A stretch of 7,407 bases of DNA from an uncultured Clostridium sp. (GCA_905192625.1 CAJJLI010000087.1:1-7407); one strand, 5' to 3'. Shown: positions 1-7,097, numbered from the stretch's first letter. The notes: generated by a model not told the origin, from the sequence alone. Program-made: numbers and translations.

Positions 1-571
1 TATAAGACGTATAACCATCGAACATATCGCTTCTTTCTCTATATGCTTTTGAAACAGGCTTATTCATAATCATCGATATAGTAGCGTTGACCGCAGTAAC
101 TGCTACCGATAAAAGAATTAACCATGGATTGATTGTTACGATAATCCACATACCAGCAGCAAAATTGGCAAGACCATTTCCAATTACATAAACCCCATCA
201 ATAAAATTGACATCTAGAGTATTGCAATCGTTGGTTAACTTTGATATATAATTTGCTGTATTTTCTCTTTGGAATTCAGATACATTCTTACGAAAAACAC
301 GTCTTACATAGTAGCTCTTCATAAATAAATTGCCATCTCTACGATACCAGCCTTTTGTTAAAGCGGTAATAATTCCAATAGGAATCAAAAGACTTGCAAA
401 TAAGATTAATCCAGGTATTCTATCTTTTAGACCATTTAGGTCACCCACTAATGCAAAATCAAGCAGGCCCATCATTTTGACATATACCAGACCGTCAAAA
501 AAAGTATAAAGTGCTGCAAATGCTAATGCAACAATCATCTGCGGTGTTGCTTTAAATACTCGCTTTAACAT
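1..571 (-). CDS. ABC exporter half-transporter, membrane domain only (3' end off the window)
   Basis: Reading leftward from the ATG at 571, the frame stays open for 190 codons to the window edge. The protein begins MLKRVFKATPQMIVALAFAA and has hydrophobic segments at about residues 12-36, 51-72, 126-145 and 147-168, the pattern of the first four helices of a type IV (ABCB-like) exporter membrane domain. Its residues 108-124 (YISKLTNDCNTLD and following) align without gaps, at the same residue numbers, with YISNLINDINTFE of the neighbouring exporter, so the two are paralogous halves. The start is supported by a GGGGAGG ribosome binding site at 579-585 with 7 bases of spacing. The start overlaps the last 7 bases of the upstream gene, so translation is probably coupled. 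The nucleotide-binding domain should lie left of the window. The exported substrate cannot be told. Confidence 0.88.
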   Translation of the reverse strand, partial: MLKRVFKATPQMIVALAFAALYTFFDGLVYVKMMGLLDFALVGDLNGLKDRIPGLILFASLLIPIGIITALTKGWYRRDGNLFMKSYYVRRVFRKNVSEFQRENTANYISKLTNDCNTLDVNFIDGVYVIGNGLANFAAGMWIIVTINPWLILLSVAVTAVNATISMIMNKPVSKAYRERSDMFDGYTSY

Positions 572-2220
572 GTGATTGCCTCCCCTAAATAATCTTTTGC
601 TATGTACTGATTTACTCTACCATTTTTTATTTCAAGAACATAATCATATTGTTCTGTGACCCCTTCATAATAACGATGACTGATAGCAATTACTGTCTGA
701 TCTAGGGATAAGAATAATTTCTCAATGTCTCTACCTAAGTCCTCATTTAAGCTTGAAGTGCCTTCATCAACAAATAAAATTTCTGCTTCTTTTGCTATGG
801 CTCTTGCTATGGAAATCCTCTGACGTTGACCTCCAGATAAGTTCTTTCCGTTCTCCATTAATATCTCATTGATACCTCGTTCTTTTTCTGAGACTAAGAT
901 ATCTAACCTACAGGCCTTCACCGCAAAATCAATTCTTTCTTCTGGGATGTCTTTGTATAAGGTTATGTTATTTCGAATGGAGTCCTCAAACAAAAATACA
1001 TCCTGATAGATAAACGCCACTTTTTCTTGAAACTTCCTATCTTCAATGGTTTTATAATCAACTCCATCGGCTAAAATATTGCCTTCATAATTGTCATATG
1101 TTTTAGCAAGTAGGTTCATCAAAGTTGATTTCCCCGCACCACTGACACCTTTGATTAAATATTTTTTGCCTCTTTGAATTGTAAAATTGGCGTCTTTTAA
1201 AATCTCCGTATTTTCATATGCAAACTTTAAACTCTGTACTTTAATTTCTTTAAAATTAGAAAACTCACCTTTTTTATCATCACTTGCCTTTGCTTCATTC
1301 TTTTCATCACTCATCGTTATTTTTTCGTATATATGAATCGAAGCCTTGATTGTATTCCAAAGTGGAAATGCTTCAATTAAATTAAAACTCATAGCAGATG
1401 CAAGCTGGAACACAAAGGTAGCTTTTGCTAAGGAAATTCCGTTACGAAATCCTAGACATAAATAAATCATAACGCCACACATCGTAACATAACCAAGAAT
1501 ATTTATTAAATTTCTTTGTCCCTCGGAAAAGATGTTGAACCAATTCTTTTTGTTCTCCACTCGTTTTATGGAGTCTAGGCTCTTTTGGAGGAATTTATCC
1601 TCGATACGGTTTAGTTTCAAAATTTCCAAACCATTGAATGTATTCCCGATATCGGTAGTGAACTCTTCATTTAACGTTGAAACTTCACTCTGAAGTGTCA
1701 CTGTTTTGTTCGAAAATAATCTTGAAATTCCATAAAGAATAACGGAAGATAATAACATTACCACTGCCAAAATGGGCTCTAAAAATACCAAACATAAAAA
1801 GCTTAATACAAACATACTTGTATTAATAAGAAAATTTAAGAGACTAATAAAAAATTTTGACTCAAAGGTATTAATATCATTAATTAAATTAGAGATATAA
1901 ACTTCCTTCGACTTTTTTGAAAATTGTTTAAATGACATTCCAATGATTTTATCAAAGGCCTGCTTTCTGATATCTAAGATTGTATCCCTCATGTACCCAA
2001 TTCGTAGCATACGTGAAATCACATAACTAAGAGCCATATAGATGCAACCTATGATAGTGATAATTACGACAAACTTATAGTTTTCCTTATCACTTTTTTC
2101 TACCGCACCAAGGATTAATGCAAACAACCCCATATTAATGAATCTCTCAATATTAAACATAAACGAAGCAATCAAATATTGAATGAACTTCGCCTTTCGT
2201 TTCCATAACAATTGTTTCAT
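565..2220 (-). CDS. ABC exporter half-transporter (fused membrane and ATPase domains)
   Basis: A 551-residue protein, slightly shorter than the usual 570-600 for this class. It would act in the cytoplasmic membrane, using ATP to export a substrate. Six hydrophobic segments lie at about residues 12-40, 49-70, 121-146, 148-170, 235-258 and 262-285. The ATPase domain follows from about 325: A-loop aromatic Y335, Walker A GVSGAGKST at 358-366, Q-loop Q406, signature LSGGQ at 461-465, Walker B ILFVDE at 481-486 with catalytic E486, and switch H515. All catalytic residues are present. The D-loop reads SSLN (489-492) instead of the common SALD. The ATG at 2220 follows AGGATGG (2228-2234) at 7 bases. 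It is the first gene of the operon, overlapping the next half-transporter by 7 bases, and the pair probably forms a heterodimer. Known relatives export peptides, lipids or drugs; nothing here separates these, and no precursor peptide is visible nearby. Confidence 0.93.
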   Translation of the reverse strand: MKQLLWKRKAKFIQYLIASFMFNIERFINMGLFALILGAVEKSDKENYKFVVIITIIGCIYMALSYVISRMLRIGYMRDTILDIRKQAFDKIIGMSFKQFSKKSKEVYISNLINDINTFESKFFISLLNFLINTSMFVLSFLCLVFLEPILAVVMLLSSVILYGISRLFSNKTVTLQSEVSTLNEEFTTDIGNTFNGLEILKLNRIEDKFLQKSLDSIKRVENKKNWFNIFSEGQRNLINILGYVTMCGVMIYLCLGFRNGISLAKATFVFQLASAMSFNLIEAFPLWNTIKASIHIYEKITMSDEKNEAKASDDKKGEFSNFKEIKVQSLKFAYENTEILKDANFTIQRGKKYLIKGVSGAGKSTLMNLLAKTYDNYEGNILADGVDYKTIEDRKFQEKVAFIYQDVFLFEDSIRNNITLYKDIPEERIDFAVKACRLDILVSEKERGINEILMENGKNLSGGQRQRISIARAIAKEAEILFVDEGTSSLNEDLGRDIEKLFLSLDQTVIAISHRYYEGVTEQYDYVLEIKNGRVNQYIAKDYLGEAITC

Positions 2221-2306
2221 GGATATTCCATCCTTTTATAATTTTATCATTTATTCAAACTTTCGCCTATGATGACTTTGTGAACTTACTTTGGACATAA
2301 AATTGC

Positions 2307-2335
2307 AGTATATTGGAGAAAAACTTGTTGTTTAA
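2307..2335 (-). promoter_or_regulatory. possible promoter of the ABC exporter operon
   Basis: On the minus strand TTAAAC (2330-2335) is separated by 17 bases from TATACT (2307-2312). The -10 matches the sigma-A consensus at 5 of 6 positions and the -35 at only 3. It would give a leader of about 80 bases before the ATG at 2220. This is the best candidate I see in the gap between the amidohydrolase stop and the exporter, but it is weak. Confidence 0.3.
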
Positions 2336-2447
2336 CGAGATTTGCTCGGTGTTCGAGCTTTTCTTCTCTGTTTCCTTCAATTTTATGCCATTCGTAACTT
2401 CTAAAGTAGGAATCGAAGCTAGAGATTAAAGTTATAATTATAGTAAT

Positions 2448-2485
2448 TTCAAAACACATAATGCTGATTTTATCAAGTGTTTGAA
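2448..2485 (-). repeat. imperfect inverted repeat downstream of the amidohydrolase (possible weak terminator)
   Basis: TTCAAAACAC (2448-2457) and GTGTTTGAA (2477-2485) are complementary except for one bulged base, and an inner TGAT/ATCA (2465-2468 and 2472-2475) could fold within. The element begins 30 bases after the amidohydrolase stop in the direction of transcription. No U-tract follows on the minus strand, so termination here is uncertain. The rest of 2221-2515 holds only a short GCTCG/CGAGC dyad (2344-2358) and the weak promoter candidate. I see no convincing terminator between the amidohydrolase and the exporter operon. Confidence 0.3.
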
Positions 2486-2515
2486 TACATTATTAAACTG
2501 CGAAGTTTGAGTCAT

Positions 2516-3670
2516 TTATTCTTTCACAATCTGCTTACCATCGATAAAGGTATGTAATACTTTCGTTGAAGATTCAAATACATCTCCATCGGTAATGATA
2601 ATATCTGCGTCCTTCCCAACTTCTAGAGAACCAACACGTTCTTCAATACCAATATGTTTTGCCGGATTGATTGTAATGGCTTGCAATGCTTGATGAGGAT
2701 CCATCCCAGATTTAATTGCAAGACCAGCACATAATGCAAGGTACTTTTGAGGTGTCACCGGGCTGTCTGTAATAATTGACACTTGTAATCCAGCTCTTGC
2801 CAATATACCTGGTGTTTCAAATGTTTTATTTCGAACCTCGTACTTCGTTGCATGTCCAAAGGAAGGACCTACTGCTACTGGAACATTCTCTTTTACAAGC
2901 TCATCTACTATGAGATGTCCTTCGGTACAATGTTCAATTGTAAATTTTAGATTAAATTCTTTTGCAATGCGAATGGCTGTGAATATATCATCCGCACGAT
3001 GTGCATGACATTTTAAAGGTATCTCTCTATTTAATACTGGCAAAAGGGCATCTAGTTTCATATTAAAAGCTGGCTTCTTACTTAGATCATCGCCAGCAGC
3101 CATAAGTTTTGCTTGGTATTCCCTTGCTTGAAATAAGATTTCTCGAAGTTTTGCTGCTGTGGACATTCTAGAACAATTGTTTTTGTCTTTATAACAACGT
3201 TTTGGATTCTCACCAAATGCACACTTCATTGCCACTTGTTCTTTAATAATCATGTCATCAACCCGTTTACCAGCCATTTTAATTGCTGTAAAAGTGCCTC
3301 CCAATACGTTTGAGCTACCTGGTCCAGTAGAAACCGTAGTTACACCACCAAGTGCAGCTTGATAAAAAGTTTCATCCAATGGATTGATACCATCAATCGC
3401 TCTTAAATGAGGAGTTAGTATATCATTTAACTCATTATAGTCCTGTCCTTCGAAACCAATTCCATACCCATCAAGCCCGATATGTCCATGGGCTTCTACT
3501 AAACCTGGGTATACATTAAGCCCTATTGCACTAATAAGTTCGACCTCACCATCCATAGTAATATTCTTTTCTATTTTCTTGATTTTACCATCCTCTATCA
3601 AAATATCTGCTATATAAGGTTCTTCTTGTATTGCATCAAAAATATGTCCACCTTTAATTAATAATCTCAT
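2516..3670 (-). CDS. amidohydrolase-superfamily metal-dependent hydrolase (imidazolonepropionase-like)
   Basis: A 384-residue cytosolic enzyme with no signal peptide. The small N-terminal beta domain (about 1-55) is followed by the TIM barrel with the metal-binding HxH motif VEAHGH (H61, H63), then histidines in CHAHRADD (H222, H224) and TIEHCTE (H247), and the barrel-end aspartate in ITDSP (D302). The C-terminus AITINPAKHIGI...VGSLEVGKDADIII returns to the beta domain and is the standard ending of imidazolonepropionase, dihydroorotase and related enzymes. The residue string GENPK (153-157) is, as I recall, typical of the imidazolonepropionase-like amidohydrolase group. The substrate is unknown: probably a cyclic amide, peptide or other C-N bond, but no neighbouring catabolic genes help. 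Cysteines C150, C159 and C166 cluster in the insertion after strand 4. The ATG at 3670 follows GAGAGG (3676-3681) at 5 bases. It is probably monocistronic, transcribed away from the CNNM gene. Confidence 0.9.
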   Translation of the reverse strand: MRLLIKGGHIFDAIQEEPYIADILIEDGKIKKIEKNITMDGEVELISAIGLNVYPGLVEAHGHIGLDGYGIGFEGQDYNELNDILTPHLRAIDGINPLDETFYQAALGGVTTVSTGPGSSNVLGGTFTAIKMAGKRVDDMIIKEQVAMKCAFGENPKRCYKDKNNCSRMSTAAKLREILFQAREYQAKLMAAGDDLSKKPAFNMKLDALLPVLNREIPLKCHAHRADDIFTAIRIAKEFNLKFTIEHCTEGHLIVDELVKENVPVAVGPSFGHATKYEVRNKTFETPGILARAGLQVSIITDSPVTPQKYLALCAGLAIKSGMDPHQALQAITINPAKHIGIEERVGSLEVGKDADIIITDGDVFESSTKVLHTFIDGKQIVKE

Positions 3671-3686
3671 CCTAACCTCTCAATCT

Positions 3687-3701
3687 GTTGTAAAGTACAA
3701 C
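3687..3701. promoter_or_regulatory. GTTGTA-aag-TACAAC dyad in the amidohydrolase leader
   Basis: Perfect 6-base arms GTTGTA and TACAAC are separated by 3 bases, 16 bases before the start codon and just upstream of the Shine-Dalgarno sequence of the amidohydrolase gene. It could be an operator for a dimeric repressor, or in the RNA a small 6-bp hairpin with a 3-base loop near the ribosome binding site. I cannot assign it to a regulator family. Confidence 0.4.
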
Positions 3702-3747
3702 TTACCTTTGCGATTTGCTTTATTGCTTTAAACTTATAATTAATAAA

Positions 3748-3776
3748 ATTATATTGAAGTTTTTGTCATTATACAA
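3748..3776 (-). promoter_or_regulatory. candidate sigma-A promoter of the amidohydrolase gene
   Basis: On the minus strand TTGTAT (3771-3776) lies 17 bases from a perfect TATAAT (3748-3753). Transcription would begin near 3741, leaving a leader of about 70 bases that contains the GTTGTA/TACAAC dyad. The -35 matches only at TTG. It is the best spaced candidate upstream of this gene. Confidence 0.45.
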
Positions 3777-3902
3777 GTGTTAAATTTATTATTATGAAAC
3801 TCTTTAATATTCCTATGCTTTACTACTCTGAAATTACAATTCTTAAACTATAAAGATCTCTCTACCCTATTCAAAGGATACTACTCCTCCTAAATTATAA
3901 AG

Positions 3903-3957
3903 ACATAGTAATCTAGCTGACTTATCAAAACATAGTTAAATCGCTGATTTATTCAAA
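3903..3957. repeat. degenerate direct repeat, two units of 27-28 bp
   Basis: The unit starting ACATAGTAATCTAGCTGACT (3903-3929) is followed directly by a related unit starting ACATAGTTAAATCGCTGATT (3930-3957). Both begin ACATAGT, share GCTGA in the middle and end in CAAA. The second unit ends 3 bases before the -35 box of the CNNM promoter, so the pair spans roughly -39 to -93 relative to the expected transcription start. This could be a tandem activator or repressor site, or a decayed duplication. Confidence 0.4.
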
Positions 3958-3960
3958 AGA

Positions 3961-3989
3961 TTGACAAACTACGCAAAGCCTAATATAAT
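3961..3989 (+). promoter_or_regulatory. perfect-consensus sigma-A promoter of the CNNM/CorC gene
   Basis: TTGACA (3961-3966), a 17-base spacer and TATAAT (3984-3989) match the housekeeping consensus in both hexamers and in spacing. Transcription should begin near 3996, giving a leader of about 66 bases before the TTG start at 4062. The sequence suggests strong, largely constitutive expression unless a repressor acts. Confidence 0.88.
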
Positions 3990-4048
3990 TGATTTTGTAT
4001 ACTCTTTATTAATACATAAATGAAGAACGTATAAATAATAACTTTTAT

Positions 4049-4064
4049 AGGAGATGATATTTTG
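4049..4064 (+). promoter_or_regulatory. Shine-Dalgarno and TTG start of the CNNM/CorC gene
   Basis: AGGAGATGAT (4049-4058) differs at one base from the full anti-Shine-Dalgarno complement AGGAGGTGAT. Eight bases separate AGGAG from TTG (4062-4064). No ATG or GTG in this frame fits a ribosome binding site better. Confidence 0.85.
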
Positions 4065-5342
4065 GACCCCAGTGTCGCCACGCAATTAGGTTTTTTAATT
4101 ATTTTATTACTGTTATCTGCTTTTTTCTCATCTGCAGAAACATCCCTTACGACCATCAATAAACTTCGTATACGTAGTTTAGTAGATGAAAATGTCCGAG
4201 GGGCAAAAATGGTTAGTCTCATTATTGAGGACCCATCAAAGATGTTAAGTGCCATACTTATTGGTAACAATATTGTTAACTTATCCGCTTCTGCACTTAC
4301 AACTGCACTTGCCATCCGTTTATGGGGCAATGCTTTTGCCGGACTTGCAACTGGTATTTTAACACTTATTATTCTTATCTTTGGTGAGATAACTCCAAAA
4401 ACAATAGCGACTATACATGCTGAAAAACTTGCACTTGCTTATGCACCAATTATTTATTTTTTAATTCAAGTACTTACTCCAGTAGTATACTTAATTAACA
4501 AGTTATCCTTAGTGCTATTAATGCTTATGAAAGTAGATCCAAACAAAAGGAATGCCATCATAACAGAGAATGAATTAAGACAATTCTTAGACGCTAGCCA
4601 TGAGGAAGGTGTTATTGAAAGTGAAGAGAGAAAAATGATAACCAATGTAGTAGATTTCGGAGACGCTCTCGCAAAAGAAGTAATGGTACCACGTATCGAC
4701 ATGTCATTTGTAAATACGGATATGACATACCTTGAATTAATTGAGGCATTTCGAGTAGATAAATATTCTAGAATGCCTGTTTATGAGGAAACACGTGATA
4801 ATATTATAGGTATCGTTAATTTAAAGGATCTCTTTTTCTTTCGTGGAGATGAATCTGAATTTAATATTAAAAACTTTTTACGTGAACCTTTTTTCACTTA
4901 CGAATTTAAAAAAACATCGGAATTACTTAATGAAATGAGACGTGATTCTATACCTATGGCGATTGTACTTGATGAGTATGGTGCCACCGCAGGTCTTATT
5001 ACCCTTGAGGACTTATTAGAAGAAATTGTTGGTGAAATTCGTGATGAATATGATGATGACGAAGTGGATTCAATTATTCCACTTGGTAACGATGAGTATC
5101 TAGCGGAAGGTACTGCTAAATTAGAAGATATCAATGATGCACTTGGTCTTTCTCTTGAATCAGAAGACTATGATTCTATTGCAGGCCATATTATTCACTT
5201 ACTAGACCACTTACCAATCGAAGGTGAACAAATCACTGAAAATAACATTACATTTACTGTAAGAGCCGTTGATAAAAATAGAATTGATAAAGTTCATATC
5301 TTCGTTGACCATGAAGCTCGAAAAGCCTTGGACGAAGATTAA
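4062..5342 (+). CDS. CNNM/CorC family (HlyC/CorC) membrane protein, probable Mg2+ or divalent cation efflux
   Basis: A 426-residue inner-membrane protein with the full CNNM/CorC layout. The DUF21 transmembrane domain (about 5-165) shows FFSSAETS (21-28), GNNIVNL (68-74) and GEITPKT (108-114), the family's conserved helix-breaking and ion-path motifs. The CBS pair (about 205-325) includes MVPRIDM (208-214) and DEYGATAGLITLEDLLEEIVGEI (304-326). A C-terminal CorC_HlyC domain (about 338-418) follows. Proteins of this family bind Mg2+-ATP through the CBS pair and export Mg2+ (some are linked to Co2+ resistance). The start is TTG, chosen because AGGAG (4049-4053) lies 8 bases upstream and the alignable N-terminal helix begins right after it. 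It has its own promoter and ends at a terminator shared with the convergent mgtE. The older label 'hemolysin' for such proteins should not be taken as function. Confidence 0.93.
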   Translation: MDPSVATQLGFLIILLLLSAFFSSAETSLTTINKLRIRSLVDENVRGAKMVSLIIEDPSKMLSAILIGNNIVNLSASALTTALAIRLWGNAFAGLATGILTLIILIFGEITPKTIATIHAEKLALAYAPIIYFLIQVLTPVVYLINKLSLVLLMLMKVDPNKRNAIITENELRQFLDASHEEGVIESEERKMITNVVDFGDALAKEVMVPRIDMSFVNTDMTYLELIEAFRVDKYSRMPVYEETRDNIIGIVNLKDLFFFRGDESEFNIKNFLREPFFTYEFKKTSELLNEMRRDSIPMAIVLDEYGATAGLITLEDLLEEIVGEIRDEYDDDEVDSIIPLGNDEYLAEGTAKLEDINDALGLSLESEDYDSIAGHIIHLLDHLPIEGEQITENNITFTVRAVDKNRIDKVHIFVDHEARKALDED

Positions 5343-5368
5343 CTTCTAAATATACGAATTATATAAAA

Positions 5369-5422
5369 ATGCTGTCTTTCTAGATAAATCCCAAAGTAGA
5401 AATCTATCTAGAAAGGCAGCAT
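5369..5422. terminator. bidirectional intrinsic terminator between the CNNM gene and mgtE
   Basis: Arms of 18 bases, 5369-5386 and 5405-5422, pair with an 18-base loop. One position is a G-U pair in the rightward RNA and an A-C mismatch in the leftward RNA. Read leftward (end of mgtE), the stem is followed at once by UUUUU and an AU-rich tract. Read rightward, a broken U-tract ending in seven Ts (5435-5442 region) follows. It lies 26 bases after the CNNM stop and 23 bases after the mgtE stop, so it can end both convergent transcripts. Confidence 0.9.
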
Positions 5423-5445
5423 TATTTCGTTTATCTTTTTTTGTA

Positions 5446-6777
5446 TTATAAATGAAAAACTCTAGTCGCGATTGAAAAATATACTAAAATCGAACAAGTA
5501 TCAACAATTGTAGTAATTAATGGAGCAGCCATCAAAGCAGGGTCTAACTTCAACTTTTTAGCTAGCAAAGGTAGCATGGATCCCATTAACTTTGACATCC
5601 AAACCGTTACCATAAGGGTTAAACCAAATACAATAGAAAGTTTTATTTCATGATACTGGATTAGGATACGTATACCATTAGCCACCGCTAAGGCAAATCC
5701 TACAAACAAAGCAACCAAACTTTCCTTTATTATGATACGTAAAAAGTCTTTCGTGCGAATCTCATCAATCGCCAAACCACGAATAATTAAAGTAGCACTT
5801 TGTGAACCACAATTACCACCAGTTCCCATTATCATAGGAATAAAGGATACTAGAATAGGTATCACTGCAAATGCATTTTCATACCTTGCAATCAATATTC
5901 CTGTTATTGTGGAAGATAACATTAAAATCAAAAGCCACATAATACGATTTTTAGCATGTTTAAAAACTGAAGTGTGGAAATACGTATCATCTGATGGATT
6001 CATCGCCGCCATCTTTTCAAAATCTTCTGTATTGGCATCTTGTAAAACATCGACAGCATCATCAATGGTTATGATACCTACCAAACGATCTTCTTGATCT
6101 ACCACAGGCAACGCTAATAAATCGTACTTATCAAACTTTTTCGCAGCTTCTTCTTTGTCATCAAGTGTACTTACTTTAATTAAATTTGTATTCATAATAT
6201 CTGCAATACAAGTTGACATATCTGCTAAAAGCAACTCTTTTACAGAGACAATCCCTTCTAGGTGTCTACTTTTATCCAGTACATAACAAGTATAGATTGT
6301 TTCTTTGTTTACACCTACTTTTCGAATACGTTCGAACGCCTCTTCCACAGTCATAGATGCTTTTAAATCAACAAATTCGATTGTCATTACACTACCAGCA
6401 CTATGAGATGGATACTTTAAAAACTCATTGATCAATTGTCTTTGAGTTGGATCCGCTTGACGCAAGATTCTCTTAACAAGAATCGCTGGCATTTCACCAA
6501 TTAATGCAATCGTATCATCTAAGAATAGTTTACTGGTAACTTCCTTTAACTCTTTGTCCGTCATTACATGGATTAAACGTTCCTGTAATTCAGGTTCCAT
6601 AAAAGAAAATGTTTCAACAGCAGCATCTTTATTTAACAAACGATATACAACAAGCATATCCTTATCATCGATATCCTCTAATATTTGAGCTATATCTGCG
6701 CTATTGATAGTTTCAAGTAATTGCTTTAGCTCATTGTATTTTTTTTCTTCTAATAATTCTAAAATTTGAGTTTCCAA
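5446..6777 (-). CDS. mgtE: Mg2+ channel/transporter MgtE
   Basis: A 443-residue inner-membrane Mg2+ uptake channel, normal in length. Order of domains: the acidic N domain of superhelical repeats (about 1-120), CBS1 (about 130-190), CBS2 (about 194-248), the plug helix (about 250-270) and five transmembrane helices (about 276-443). The signature pore motif PMIMGTGGNCGSQS (314-327) is intact, and D426 in ITTIVDT corresponds to the pore aspartate known from Thermus thermophilus MgtE (D432). In that protein Mg2+ binding between the N, CBS and plug parts closes the pore, and the many acidic residues here fit this. The start is TTG at 6777, placed by AGGAGG (6786-6791) 8 bases upstream. The gene is convergent with the CNNM/CorC gene and shares its terminator. 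The long upstream region suggests leader control. Confidence 0.96.
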   Translation of the reverse strand: METQILELLEEKKYNELKQLLETINSADIAQILEDIDDKDMLVVYRLLNKDAAVETFSFMEPELQERLIHVMTDKELKEVTSKLFLDDTIALIGEMPAILVKRILRQADPTQRQLINEFLKYPSHSAGSVMTIEFVDLKASMTVEEAFERIRKVGVNKETIYTCYVLDKSRHLEGIVSVKELLLADMSTCIADIMNTNLIKVSTLDDKEEAAKKFDKYDLLALPVVDQEDRLVGIITIDDAVDVLQDANTEDFEKMAAMNPSDDTYFHTSVFKHAKNRIMWLLILMLSSTITGILIARYENAFAVIPILVSFIPMIMGTGGNCGSQSATLIIRGLAIDEIRTKDFLRIIIKESLVALFVGFALAVANGIRILIQYHEIKLSIVFGLTLMVTVWMSKLMGSMLPLLAKKLKLDPALMAAPLITTIVDTCSILVYFSIATRVFHL

Positions 6778-6791
6778 ATCCTCGCCCTCCT
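6775..6791 (-). promoter_or_regulatory. Shine-Dalgarno and TTG start of mgtE
   Basis: On the minus strand AGGAGGG (6785-6791) precedes TTG (6775-6777), with 8 bases between AGGAGG and the start codon. This spacing makes the TTG the clear start. A strong site with a poor start codon may keep synthesis moderate. Confidence 0.85.
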
Positions 6792-6920
6792 ATCCTTTTG
6801 TACGCATTATATTTATTTTTGTGTAGTATTTTGTAAATTAAAAACGACACTTTATATCCTTAATAAATACGTAGTCTATCATCCTTTATACTAGTTTATA
6901 CAGATAATCGGGCATAAAAC

Positions 6921-6926
6921 ATTATA
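6921..6926 (-). promoter_or_regulatory. isolated TATAAT upstream of mgtE
   Basis: A perfect -10 hexamer stands on the minus strand about 145 bases before the mgtE start, but no recognisable -35 lies 16-18 bases upstream (AAGTGG at 17). The stretch 6778-6986 is very AT-rich and holds no other gene that I can see. If functional it would give mgtE a promoter independent of the leader region. Confidence 0.2.
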
Positions 6927-6986
6927 GGCAATTAATTTTCATTCCACTTAAAAAAAGACTCTATCTATTTTTCTATCTTTATCCTA

Positions 6987-7097
6987 CTATTTAAGTGCTT
7001 TTAGAGAATCTTGAAAATGCATGCAGTTACTTACTATATACATTTTCAAGCTACGCCCTTTTGGTTTTATGCCGCTACTACTGCAACTGTCATCCAT
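6987..7097 (-). CDS. 36-residue small ORF in the mgtE leader (possible leader peptide)
   Basis: From ATG (7095-7097) the frame encodes MDDSCSSSGIKPKGRSLKMY followed by 16 more residues ending in SLKALK, then TAG. The ribosome binding site AGAGGTGA (7103-7110) is among the best in the window, with 8 bases from GAGG to the ATG. I do not recognise the peptide. It has an acidic start (two Asp), then basic residues, no transmembrane segment and two cysteines. It lies about 210 bases upstream of mgtE on the same strand, just after a terminator, which is where a regulatory leader peptide would sit. A second ATG 4 bases on (7093) in another frame would give only MTVAVVAA; its spacing is less good. 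The 3' half overlaps a 10-bp inverted repeat. It could also be a chance ORF in a structured RNA. Confidence 0.5.
   Translation of the reverse strand: MDDSCSSSGIKPKGRSLKMYIVSNCMHFQDSLKALK
7010..7050 (-). repeat. 10-bp perfect inverted repeat within the small ORF
   Basis: CTTGAAAATG (7010-7019) and CATTTTCAAG (7041-7050) are exact complements with a 21-base loop. In the leftward RNA they form a hairpin across the second half of the small ORF. No U-tract follows directly, so it is not a terminator by itself. The arm CATTTTC (minus strand, 7013-7019) is also complementary to GAAAATG at the small ORF's own start (7095-7101), so two exclusive pairings are possible. Confidence 0.6.

Noticed and set aside
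2344..2358. GCTCG-GTGTT-CGAGC dyad between the amidohydrolase and the exporter operon, as a terminator.
   Set aside because: Only 5 base pairs and, on the minus strand used by both genes, no U-tract follows. Left as an unexplained short dyad.
3878..3900. AGGAGGAG on the minus strand (3891-3898 region) as the ribosome binding site of a small gene.
   Set aside because: The only nearby start (TTG) gives an ORF of a few codons ending at TAG; no supported gene follows.
3980..4330. Minus-strand open frame opposite the CNNM promoter and gene start.
   Set aside because: It is the complement of a clearly coding region with a perfect promoter, has no ribosome binding site and no family features. The same holds for the open frames opposite 4466-4702 and 4898-5134 and for the plus-strand frame inside mgtE (5732-6097).
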